NCBI RefSeq assembly: GCF_047663525.1
Contig: NC_092590.1
Coordinates: forward strand, 7,584,001 to 7,648,000
DNA length: 64,000 bases
DNA from: Anas platyrhynchos
Taxonomy: Eukaryota > Chordata > Aves > Anseriformes > Anatidae
Direction: 5' to 3'
The first letter of the stretch is position 1. Each line of letters starts with the position of its first letter. The position numbers and the translations under genes were made by a program. Below, piece by piece: positions 45,961-58,000 of the stretch. The notes under the pieces were generated by a model. It was not told where the DNA came from, did no database searches, and saw only the letters and a program-made list of their open reading frames with translations.

Positions 45961-48900
45961 GCCCGTTTTTGAGGCTGTTTCAGCGGGATAAGCGCTCTCT
46001 GCTGCCCCAGCGAGGAGCAGGCAGACGCCGAAGCAAGCCCCGGCGAAGTTCATTATTTCCCAGAGACTTCTGTCTACAGGAAGCTGTTGGCAGCTGCTTG
46101 CTCCATCCACATCAGCGTCTCACAGCTCTGTCACCACAGCCCCCACTGCGTTCATGTCCCCAGCTCGGGGAGGAAAAATGTGCATGTCAGCCTTTTTGGG
46201 GCTCTAGGAAATAAGCCGTGTGTCTTTTCCATGGGCCAAGAGAGCCAACAGCCATTTTAGCAGCTGGGGCTTGTGTCACGACCATGTTTAAAACACTGAC
46301 TTTGCCTCTTCAAAAATCCTACCCTCTGTTCGCATTTCTTACCTTTCAGATTGCTTCATGAGGTAACTTCTGCTTTGTTCTCCAAGCAACGTGTTTCGCA
46401 TCTTAGTTTCCTCCATTAAATATTATCTGTTGGCTGTAACTTCGGTTTTATCATCTTATACCTCATAAAGGTATCTGCTCAATACTTCACGTCTAAACTA
46501 CCACGTCATTAACACCTGACAAGGATAGGCCTACATAAATATCATCCTTGTATTTCTCTGTTCACACTCAAACATTGTGTGTATATATATATATACACAT
46601 ATACAGACACGCATATATACAAGTGAAACATCACTAGTCACAGATACCATAAAAATGGGTATAAAATGGAGCAAATAGCAAAGTTGCTTTAGTACAACCA
46701 CTAAAACAAAGTCTGGACCTGCAGGCTATTCAAGTGGGGGTCAGCTTTTAGGATGAAAGAAAATATAGCAGAATGGAATAAAGTTAGCCGATGCACCTCC
46801 CAAAAACCAAATCCTACTGCTTGTCCCTGAGCCATTATTAAATAGCCTGAATTTTCCACATAGTCACAGGGATGAAACCTGGACTCTCATGTTTCTGTGA
46901 AGAGGAGAGCATATAAAACCTTTCTCCTTTTTGGGCATGGTAATATGACTGTGGCCATCATTTGGTGCAAAGACAGACTGATTTTTTATTTTTTTTTTCC
47001 CCTCCAGGGAGAATTATGTTCCCTCCCAGGGCACAGAGAGCAAAGATCTCTTCAAAACACAGAGGAGCAGCTCGTTGCAACATGTCAGCTTACTAATCCT
47101 CCTGCTCTAGGAGAGGAGCGAGGTGAGACACCTCCCCAGCTCACCCAGGACAGACCAAAGCTCCGTATTTCTTACGGAGCGGTGTGTCAGAGAGGTGGGA
47201 TTTGCTAACCAGGCTGCTGGAAGGCGTGCTGCCACAGGGGAAGAGAGACGGACTTTTATTACAGAGAGAAATTCTTACTCCAGGAATAGGAAGTGCTTCG
47301 ACTGGGCGGAGGGAGGATCATAAATTATGCTCTTACTACAGAGCTGCCAGGCTGTCCAAACAGCAGGGGAGCACTTCGCTGAGACCTGAGTCATGCCTGC
47401 GAGGAGCTTGTTGCATCTGGTCAGTGCTCTTCCCTCCTCTGCTGAGGCGCTGTACTGTGCCTCGGTGGCTGCTTGGGCTTTTGTGTGCGCTTTCTCCTTG
47501 TAAATCCATTTCTGCTGAACTGGAAGCGTGAATTCTTACGGAATGATTAACAATTTCGGTACAATTTCAGTGGCTGAAGTTTCAGCCCCTTACGCTGCAG
47601 GCACTAACAGTGGCAACGGTCTTTTTGGGGTAGGAATTATCCCTCCCTTTGACATTATCCTTCATGGAAGTCCTAACTCTTGCTCCACCGAGTCCTCCAG
47701 GCCTGGCCAAGTCCCTTTCCACCACACACACACACTGTCTGCAAGGTTTTACTTTTTATTTTTTTTTATAATAAAGTCCTAAACTCCAAAAGTATTGCTT
47801 TAGGAAGAAGCCAAAGCATTGTTCCTGCTACCTAAGAAACCACCACTAAGGAGGGAAGATAATTCACTTTTTGTTCTTAAAGTTCTCCCAGAAGCCATGT
47901 AACAACTTATATTTTATAACACACACTTATTAAAAGACCGAGGTAGCACTGTTCAAAGTTCACCGTTAACAACACATCAGGATGACAAAGAATAGAATAG
48001 GGGAAAGGGCAGCGATATCCCATCTGTATGGGAATCACTTCATGGATCTGAGGACCTGCATCAAAAATTTAAACACAAAAAAGTGAAAGCCCAAGAAAAG
48101 CAAATTAACAAGAGGACAAGGTACCAGTGCATCAGGGGCAGGCTGGCACAGAGCAGTTGGGCATCTCCAGGTGCCCCCAGCTCACAGCACAGGAATTGAC
48201 ACAGAGCAGGGGGCCCAGTCCTGCTTCTGGCTTCTCCGAAGCTCTGCTCAGAACAAAGGCAGCACATCCAGGTGCACAAGAGCCAAGGAACAGAGAAGAA
48301 CCCTTAACTACAGAGAATCAGGACACATTTAGGTTTTTGTCTGCTTCAGCTTCAGTTTTTAGTAACATTTTGTATTCATAAAAGTTAGGATTTACAATGG
48401 GTCAAGCTTTTTGAAAGCATGGTATCTCGAAAAGTTAGTAACAAACGACAGCATAATCCTAGATGTTATTTTTCCCCTTCAATGATTTTCTAACACAATT
48501 TTTAAAAAACAAGCAAACAAAAACAAAAAACAAAAAACTTTTTCAAACAGTTGATAAGAATGACATTTTCTATGGCTAACAGATTACTAAGATGGTAAAT
48601 CATCACCAACTCTTCCTAATGCTTGAGGATTGTTGTGACAGTAAACTCGTCACTCAAGAAAGTCACAAAGCCTGTGTCTCACAAGGGGGGGGGGCTTCCT
48701 ACACATGTGGCAAAGAGATAAAATGCAAGAAAAAATTATTACACTACTTTATTACCCAACAGAGAAAAAAAATCAACTTTTTCCTACTGGAAACAGTCAA
48801 AAAATATATAATTTTTGAACTGGTGCTTTTGTTTTAATGATGAAGAGTGTAATTTGAAATCTGTATTTGCTGATGTCTCTGGGGTAGTTTTCTCTTGACA

Positions 48901-50630
48901 GCTGAAAATCAAATACCCAGTACTTTTAGAAAATATACAACAGAAATCAGAAAGGTAAATTGGTACAAGAGAAACGATACCAAAACTCATTTTCCTTTTT
49001 TTTTTTTTTTTTTTTATCAAGTTTTGAAATGTTTCCAGAAGTTCTGCCACCTCCCCTCTCCAATTTCTCTCTTACAGAAGCATGCAACCACTCAATCTTG
49101 TGTATGGTTGCTATTCCTAATTAGGCATCTCCAATAAAAGTTATCACTTCTGCTGAAGATCTTCACAAGAAAATAAAAAAAATAGGTGAACTTTTTTTTT
49201 TCTTGTTATTAAAATTGCAAAGGAAGGACAAAGGCCCTGCAAGCAGATAATCTATAATAGGTCAGAATTCAGGGTTGGAGTAAAAATTGAAGAATCATCG
49301 ATAATGTGTTTGTTTGAATTTTCGTTGCTCTTGTAACAATCTCTTGTATGCAGCACTACCCATGCGAGAACTCGCTTGCGAGACACAACCCCACAGGATG
49401 CCTTTGGATTTTGCTGTGCAAATGAATCATCAGTAATTTGCAAGCAAATATACTCAAGAGACCTCAAATTCCAGTTACTTGCAGTAGTTGCAGCCAAACT
49501 TTCCAGCCTCCTCCTGCATTTGACTACAACAGTGTCAATCGAATTAAAGGCAAGCAAGGCCGCTCTGTTTTTAATTGTAGGGAACTGGCAGATAAATACA
49601 TCAATAAATCATCATAGGCTCTCTCTCCCCTTGCATTTAAAATTCCCAATACCATTGTACCAAAACAAAAAAAAGAAAAGGAAGAAAGTGTTACACTGAA
49701 TCTCAGAATTACCTGGGTCCAGCAGGCTTTTAGTTGGAACTTAACCTTTGTAATTCTGCAAAAGTGATCATATTCTACCTCATTTATGAAAACCTGAAAC
49801 ATGATAGCATATATAGACCCCATTTTTTTTTTTTAAACAATACATCAGAAAAATAACGCATTAAAATCTGAAGAATTGCACTTAAAGAATAAGTCACTGC
49901 AGTAATTCTTGACATAGAAACTGATACACTTGAGATATTCAATAAATTCATTTTCTCTTGAGCAAAATCTACACCATGCATCAGCTGGGAGACTTGAAGC
50001 AATTGTTTGAGTCTGTTGTTTGTTGTATTTTTATTGTCTGTTGTTTGACGTATTTATTAAATCACTGGAGCCTGCTAATGCCCAGGATCTGTACCTTCAC
50101 TGCTTGCTCCCAGCGTGAGAGAACTGACCTACAAGGTCCTGCGCTCATGACCTCTTTCAGGGACTAGGTAATCTTTTGTGTGACCTCACAGCTTTTGCAC
50201 AGGGAATGAAACCACAGGTAAGTCTATTAGAAATGCAGCACGAGGAAGAAGATGGCTTCTCTAAACTAGGCTGGCTGCTGCCACTCCTCAAAAATTCAGG
50301 ATAGGCAATTCAGGATAGGCTTCAGCATAAACTCATTTTACTTGAAATCAGCTCTCAGCTCCTGCACTGCTCACACCATGCAAGTACCACCACCGGGAGG
50401 TCTCTGGCCTCTACGCTGTATGTTTCCAGTTTCCTCTACCCATATCTATAAAGAACTTTCTTGGAAAAAAAAAAAAAATGCCACTTCTCCAGAATAAAGA
50501 ATTTGGTAGAGAATTTTCTATGTGAGCAAGACAAAGACTGCCAGCAAGAGCCTCAGGCCTCCAAACCTTCTTGTTTCGGTCACTCGCTGAAACTGGCCAC
50601 CAAGCTTTTGCAGGATTGCAGCCTGTCCAA
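45961..50630. other. Intergenic DNA upstream of MCUB
   Basis: No conserved exon recognised. Contains a palindromic TA tract (gtgtatatatatatatacac, 46579-46598) and several A or T runs (near 48998-49017 and 49823-49834). The longest open frame, 47184-47531 on the + strand, has no family signature. Confidence 0.55.
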
Positions 50631-50636
50631 GATCAG

Positions 50637-51515
50637 AATCATAGAATCATAGAATATCCTGAGTTGGAAGGGACCCTTAAGGATCATCAAGTCCAACTCT
50701 TGACACCGCACAGGTCTACCCAAAAGTTCAGACCATGTGACTAAGTGCACAGTCCAATCTCTTCTTAAATTCAGACAGGCTCGGTGCAGTGACCACTTCC
50801 CTGGGGAGCCTGTTCCAGTGTGCAACCACTCTCTCTGTGAAGAACCCCTTCCTGATGTCCAGCCTAAACTTCCCCTGCCTCAGCTTAACTCCGTTCCCGC
50901 GGGTCCTGTCGCTGGTGTTAATGGAGAAAAGGTCTCCTGCCTCTCGACACCCCCTTACGAGGAAGTTGTAGACTGCGATGAGGTCTCCCCTCAGCCTCCT
51001 CTTCTCCAGGCTGAACAGGCCCAGTGCCCTCAGCCGTTCCTCATACGTCTTCCCCTCCAGGCCTTTCACCATCGTCGTAGCCCTCCTCTGGACACTCTCC
51101 AACAGTTTCATGTCCTTTTTATACTGTGGTGCCCAGAACTGCACACAGTACTCGAGGTGAGGCCGCACCAGCGCAGAGTAGAGCGGGACAATCACCTCCC
51201 TCGACCTGCTAGCAATGCCGTGCTTGATGCACCCCAGGACACGGTTGGCCCTCCTGGCTGCCAGGGCACACTGCTGGCTCATATTCAACTTGTTGTCTAC
51301 CACGACCCCCAGATCCCTCTCTTCTAGGCTGCTCTCCAGCGTCTCATCGCCCAGTCTGTACGTGCAGCCAGGGTTTCCCCATCCCAGGTGCAGGACCCGG
51401 CACTTGCTCTTATTGAACTTCATGCGGTTGGCGATCGCCCAGCTCTCCAACCTATCCAGATCCCTCTGCAAGGCCTTTCCACCCTCATCCAAGTCCACAA
51501 CTCCTCATCAGAAGA
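50637..51515 (-). mobile_element. 5'-truncated CR1 LINE
   Basis: On the minus strand a frame from 51498 to 50728 (256 codons) encodes the C-terminal part of CR1 ORF2 after the catalytic reverse-transcriptase core. Signatures include [60 protein letters not shown] and [11 protein letters not shown] 3' UTR of about 90 nt follows, ending in the CR1 tail of ATTCTATG octamers (50637-50656). The first codon of the frame is a GTG, so the frame is a truncation product and not a gene of its own. The 5' end near 51515 is approximate. Confidence 0.92.
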
Positions 51516-51706
51516 CAGCACTGTGACAAAACGTGGTCAAAAATTTTACTCAAGATCTTGCAAGTCCTTCATACATGAGTTAACACCAACTACTGAAATC
51601 AATGATTAAGGTTGTAAGTACACCCTTTAAAAAAATCCAGGTCTGTCCCACTATCTTGGAAAGATTTTTTTTTTTAAATTGAGTTCTTGAAATGTATTTG
51701 GGGTCA

Positions 51707-51799
51707 ACACCAAAGTAGTATTTCATATTTGAAATTACTAAAGAGCTTTTGAAACACCAAAGTAATATTTCATATTTGAAATTACTAAAGAGCTTTTGA
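51707..51799 (+). repeat. 47-bp tandem duplication
   Basis: The unit beginning acaccaaagta occurs at 51707-51753 and again from 51754, differing by a single G/A. Lies between the CR1 element and the SEC24B 3' end. Confidence 0.9.
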
Positions 51800-54330
51800 C
51801 TGTCAGGATTACTGGCAGTTCATTTTGGCTTGTTAAAAAAACACCACCACTAATGACTGAAAAACATCTTTTCAGTATCTGACAAAATGTACAGAAAGCC
51901 AAAGTCAACTGCGCCCACTCATCCTTTTTTTTTTTTTTCCAGAGATATGAAGCTCTACATCAAAATTAACAAATAGGCTTATTTCTGATATGTGTGAAAG
52001 TTTAATACACAATTATGTTTATTACTAGTTCTCCGGGAGCTACATTACATGTCTTTACTACTCTAAGAGCCTCCTGGACTGTAATTTCTCCATCAGCAGT
52101 TCACATATTCCTTTGACGTTAAAAGATGTAAACAATGTGGTTTTTAGAACTAAGAAATGGAAAGGGATGCCAGCTGTATTTAAAATGTAGAGAATTTGAA
52201 TCAATTCCCCAAAAGACTTACTTAACCAGGGCTCGTGTATCTGTCTCCTAGCTGATTTTGAACTTCTCATGAAACAGGCGTGATTCATACGACAGAGTTG
52301 AAAGCTTTTTGGGGAAAAAAAAAAAATCAATCCCTAAAACAGTCAGAGAACCTCAAGGGATAGTTCAACACTTTAAAAAGATACAAAAGCTTACCTCTTA
52401 TCTCCTCACCAAAATATTATCCGGTGGGCAAAAATCTTTCAAGTTTCACAGTGTGAGTCTTCACAGGGATTCATTTTCTGGCACGCACCTTCAGTACAGT
52501 GGTGTGATCCAAGCCATTGTAAGTGAAGCCATCTTTCAGATGCTACTTCCATATCTACAGATACTCTATTGTTCAAAACACTAAAATCAACGTGCTAAAT
52601 CCAAAGATGTTTCAATTCAAAATATTTCTGTGGGACTGTTGTCTTGAATTTGAAAACAAAGATCAGTCAGGAAGTACATGTGCTCCACTAACTAATTTAA
52701 ATAAGTCACAACAACAACAAAACCCCTAGATTCTGTGCCGTGTTAGGGTTTTACTGAACAAATAGCTCTTGCTGTACTTGTTATAATTTTTCATATACAA
52801 AAAATGATAGAAGAATAAAGCTTTAAATAATGGTTTTACAGAACACATTGCAATTAATCATGGAATAGGATGTTCCTAGGTATTCAATACCAAGCTCACA
52901 AGTCATGGGGCACTTAAATTGTAACATGCTCTTCTCATCTTTGCAATTACAAATAATTTTGGAAATGCCCCAGTCTTCAGCAGTGTGTAGCTTTCACCCA
53001 CCGTGAAGCCATCTACGAACAAGCATATCAGTACCAAAATCCTGGTGGTCTGATTTAGGGACAAGATTCAACATCACCTCAGACATTTATTACATGACAA
53101 TTTACTAAATGGAAAAAAAATATCTCAAGTAATTTCTTTTAGGTAAGTTTCTTTTAGGTAACTTAAAGACATTTAGTTAAGGACAACACACATGTAAATC
53201 ATATTTTCCCCAAACAAGGAGTTGATGCTAACATGCAGACTAACATCACTTGAACAATTTAACTAGGGTAACTTTTTTAAAGCATTTGCAAACCATAGCT
53301 AGAACATTTTTTCTCCACTATTCAAGTTCTATTTTCAGGGGATATGGCAGTTACGCAACACGGTAACATTCTCAAGACTACCTTAAAATAAAATGTAATC
53401 ATACTAATTATTATTTACTTTTTGGTATTTAATCATTTTAGTTATATTTCATCAAACAAACGAACAGAAAGTACTATGTATGAGTGACTATAATTTGTTA
53501 ATTACTTCTAATGTGCTTCAAAAAAAAAAAAAAAGAAACAAAACCATCCCAATTTCACAACAAAGTTTCAAAGTCTGAGCTAAATCCATCTGAAACTTCA
53601 CAATTAAGTTACCAAAACATTACCAAGAACAAGGTTTTGGAAAGATGTACGAACGTGAATGTGTGACCGCATTTTGAAATTTTGTATTTTAAAGCCTTTA
53701 CTTCCCTTGTTGCAAGCTAATTCATTTTTACACCCCTCTTCACCTTTTTTTTCCCACCCTTCAGATCACAGCAGAAATCATATCGTCAAGTTAGATTGAG
53801 TGATTACCCATACTTACTCTAAACAGCAGACAAAAGTTACAGAAAACCTGGACCAAGACTACAGCAGTTTACAAAATGTAAAATAAGGTTAGCAGATATG
53901 TCTTCTTTAGGATAATACATAAGGAGGGTTCTAGGAACTTTAACTATTGTATTGTATTGATAGCTCATTTCAGAGAGTGCAACATTTTTTCCTCCCTTCC
54001 AGAGGTTTGCAAAATGAAGTGGTAAACATGTTCTCTTCAATATATAGTTCAGTTGCAAAAAGATAGTATTTGCATAAATATAAAAACACATGATAAAGCA
54101 AAATATTTTTAATTAGTGAGCCAATCATAAATAAATCCACCTACAAATTAAACAGAACAAGAAGCTGTGTTCCTTCTACATGGATTTTTTTTAAGCATGT
54201 TTTAATAGTCAACTTCACTGTCTAGCTTGGGACTGAAACAATTCATCATTGAGCACTCAACAATTCAGCACACTGAGCTAAGTCTCTTTTTTTTTTTTAG
54301 TTACATTTTTACATTTTCTTTACAAATGTA
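51800..54330. other. AT-rich DNA downstream of SEC24B
   Basis: No coding exon recognised. Minus-strand poly(A) motifs occur at 53086-53091 and 52018-52023, so part of this region could belong to longer SEC24B 3' UTR isoforms. Confidence 0.5.
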
Positions 54331-54351
54331 ATACTTATGTACATTATATAT

Positions 54352-54357
54352 TTTATT
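54352..54357 (-). terminator. SEC24B: SEC24B poly(A) signal candidate
   Basis: The first canonical AATAAA on the minus strand after the stop codon, giving a 3' UTR of about 570 nt. A weaker ATTAAA lies at 54201-54206. Confidence 0.45.
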
Positions 54358-54900
54358 TCTACAATTCATTTACTTTAGTGAAATTCTACAACTTTCAAAG
54401 GGAATTTGCTGAAGTCTTTACTAAATATGAATCATTCCTTTTAAGAAGAAATTCATATAAACAACCAACATACAGCACTGCCCTTTGACGTGTCTGTTAA
54501 GAATTTGAATCTTGAAGGGCTACCATAACAAACGTAAGAAAAAAAGGCTTTACCTAATTGTACATTTCAGTAAGAAATATCATCCCACATAGCTACATAG
54601 AATCACCAGCTTGCAATAAACAGAGCACCATACCGCTGCACTACTGGAAACGTGGATAAACCAATTTAAAGTTTACTACTGAAAACAGCTTCATCATCCC
54701 TAGCACTTTTAGACTGAAGTAAATCTGCAAAACTCTTCTGGAAATGTATACATCTCCTCCTTTAGCTGTAAAGTTTCCCAACCAGCGCCGATTACTGTAT
54801 ATTGTGAAGAACAAACATCCACTTTTGTAACTTTCCATATACTTCTCTCAGCCAATGCTTCTATCTGGAGTCATGATTCTTCTTCTAGTTTACTCCTTGC

Positions 54901-55015
54901 TCATTTACAAATCTGCTGTTGAATATGAAGTAAGAATTCATAATAAGAGAAAGCTGCTTCTGTCCGATCTTCAATTAAATGCTGAAAAAACTCTGTCTTG
55001 GCAGGATTCTCATCT
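54901..55015 (-). CDS. SEC24B: SEC24B last exon and stop
   Basis: Acceptor tctttcag. Encodes DENPAKTEFFQHLIEDRTEA and AFSYYEFLLHIQQQICK then TGA at 54901-54903. Confidence 0.97.
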
Positions 55016-58000
55016 CTGAAAGAATAGATGGAGGAATGTATTTTAGTCATTTAGCAAGAGATAAGCTGTAAATTCAAGTAAAGGCATAAATTCTAATGAA
55101 ATGCTTATTGTGTTTTGAAGTCTACATTCAGTCCCAAGATACTATAGTACAAATAACCCAAAGTTAAGAAAAAACCCCTGGAGTCTGTGATGACGATCAA
55201 ACAGCAGCATCTTCTTAACAAGCGTAACGTGGAAGAAAGATAGGTGAAATAGCATTTAAAGTATCTTGTAGAAGCTCAAGAACTGAAGCATAAAAGTGAT
55301 CTAGTGTTTAGATGTAAGCAAATATGCTGATGGCAATGAATTCATTGTTATGTTATATGTGTTATATTAAATGTGTTATATTAAATCCCAATGTTGATTG
55401 AACCCAGAAGAAATTACATCTATGTATACAGAATTTGAATGTTTTTTCTTCCTTTTTTCCTCATTTGACAACAGAATATACAGACCTCCATTGCAAAGGG
55501 GTTTTAGATAAAAGCACTCTACCAAGTGTAGAGGAGATGGTATTTGGTTTCTTCTCAGCTAGACACCCCCACTTTTCAGTGTCAATTAGAAACTGTAAGT
55601 ACAACTTGCCAACTCAGTATCTAACAGAAATACTTACTTTATTACTTGAAGAACTGGGCTTAAAGGTCTATTGTCCCTCAGCCAGGCTATGAAAGACCGC
55701 GTCCTTTCTGAAGAAAGTGCAACTACCTCAGGAAGCTGTGTCTAGTTGAAGGTAATGAAAAGAAATTATCTTTTAATATCAGAACTATTTTAAAGTACAG
55801 ATCCTCATATTCATGACATGGCCCAATGCCAGAATAACCACAATTTCTGTTACAGAATTACCATGTACTAGATATACACATTTTTTCTTCAGATTAAAAT
55901 ACAATTCTGTAATATCTGTTTTACAGGAAGTAGTACACCTTTATCTAAAACTGCCTTTTACGTGCAAAAGATTTTGCAAAGTGAGCTCATGTAAACAGTA
56001 ATCTTTTTAAAATGCCGCTTTCACAGTTTTCCTGCCTTCTTTCCCCATCAATCAAGTTCCTGTACGTTGTCTTTTGCACCACTGAAAAACTGAAACGTGA
56101 AGAAACAAAATTTGAACTGTAAGCAAAATTCAATGCAAAAATAAGGGATTATTTGGTTGGGGAATGAGCTTAAAAAATAATCCACCACCACGAAAACGCT
56201 TGTTTGAGGCATTCACTGAACTAAATATATCAACTCCAGGGATGAAATAATTTAACACAAATCTATAACAGGACGGATTTTTTTTGTGTTACTGCCGTTG
56301 TAGTAAATGAATGGGGAATATAATTTAAAAGCAAAGATGGCAACTTTGTATGTTACTTTTTTCTCTAATTTTTCATTACAATAAATGCTATTTAACATCT
56401 CAAAAAAAAAAGCCATCCTTTGTTTATTAAAGTTTTTTTTTTCCTGAAAATACTGTCAATTAATAATACCACTAGTAGGTCAGAGGGAAAAATTCTATCT
56501 TGGTAATACAAGCAAAATACAAAACCTTGAACAAGCAGTCCAATTTTATAGTCGTGTTAAAGCTCACCACTCTTTCTGACCTATTCTCAGAAGTACTGCT
56601 TCTCTTTTGCTTTTTCCCTTTGTATCTTCCTATGTTTCCACAGTGCCTAACACATTTTTGGTACTATCTGAATATAACCATTCAATTCAGAACTCTTCTA
56701 GAGTATGTCAACAGGGTTCATCCTTATCCTTACATCTTGGAACCGCTCCCCACAGAAGAGGGAGTCCTCTCTAATTGCTGCTTCGCTTCCCATAGAAGAT
56801 CATAGACACAGGTTACAACATAAAAATTTCTATGCTGAAACACATATTGAAGGGTCTTCAATGTTCTAATAGCTAAAAGCATTTTGTTTGTCCAGACTTG
56901 AGCCTGGAAGCTGAACAAAACCTAGCTTTACTTGACATACAGACCTTTACATTACCCTTCACATCCAGACCTATCCCCAAATATCATAGACCTGGTATAT
57001 AACACCACGTTCGCTGAATGTAAGATTTCAAAAAATCGTAACAACAAAAAACCCTTCAATCTTAACAACTACTGTTTGTGAAATAACTGAATCAAGACGT
57101 GATCTACACAACTTCACAATATTTTTGTAGGCCCAAATGCATTTCAAAACAAACAAACAAAAAACCAAACCAATTATATTATTGAACATTTTTTTGACAT
57201 TCAGTGAACACATTTATATTCTTTCCTTAAAACTGACAACTTATGTTTTCTATAAAGCTGGCAAGAAGTTAGATTGTGTCCATTAAAAAAAAATCACAGT
57301 TACATAATTAAAAACTGACAATTCAGAAAAAAATAGATTAAATATAGCTTCCAAATGTAAGCGTTATGCAGTACAGGTGATTAAAACGCCTACCATTTTC
57401 TGTGGTACTGACGCATAGTTTGGGTATCCAAGGACATCTTTTATGAAGTTGTTATCACAGTTTTTTCCAATCCAAATATAAAAAGCCTGCAAGATGTCAG
57501 AATCATTTTTAGTAAAGGCCTTGCATATGTTTTAGAGAAAGAGACAAATAGTAATGAAATTGGAATATTACCAGGAAACACCAGTCATGCAAATTAATCA
57601 CCTGAGAGCTCCAGTTGCAATTCACTTCTCTATATTCATTATTTGTACATCGACTTAGTAACAATTGGTACCATTCGGAAAAAAGATGATTGAATGTCCA
57701 AAACCCAGTTAAAACACAAATACTGAAAGGATGCAGGACATGTCTATATTGGTACAATTAATGTATATTACCTCCCAAAATACAAAAACTAGATTTTTAT
57801 AAAGTCACACCACTGTCAGTTACTGCACACTGACATCCAATCTCAACAAGCTATAGTAAAGCATTAATTACCAAAACACATTAAAATAATTATTTTGGAC
57901 ATCTGAAGACAGAAACTAATTTGATATTCACACTCAGCACCTGAACTTCAATGCACTTTCCTTCTACAGTGCCATTACAGCACTGTATTTTATTGCATTA

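Noticed and set aside
47184-47531. A 115-codon open frame on the + strand upstream of MCUB
   Set aside because: No known domain, no signal or membrane pattern and no splice structure. Frames of this length arise by chance in moderately GC-rich DNA.
50737-51327. A 196-codon + strand frame over the same interval
   Set aside because: It is the antisense shadow of the CR1 ORF.
50728-51498. The 256-codon minus-strand frame as a host gene
   Set aside because: Its sequence is the C-terminus of CR1 ORF2 and it ends in the CR1 3' UTR and octamer tail, so it is part of a truncated retroposon.
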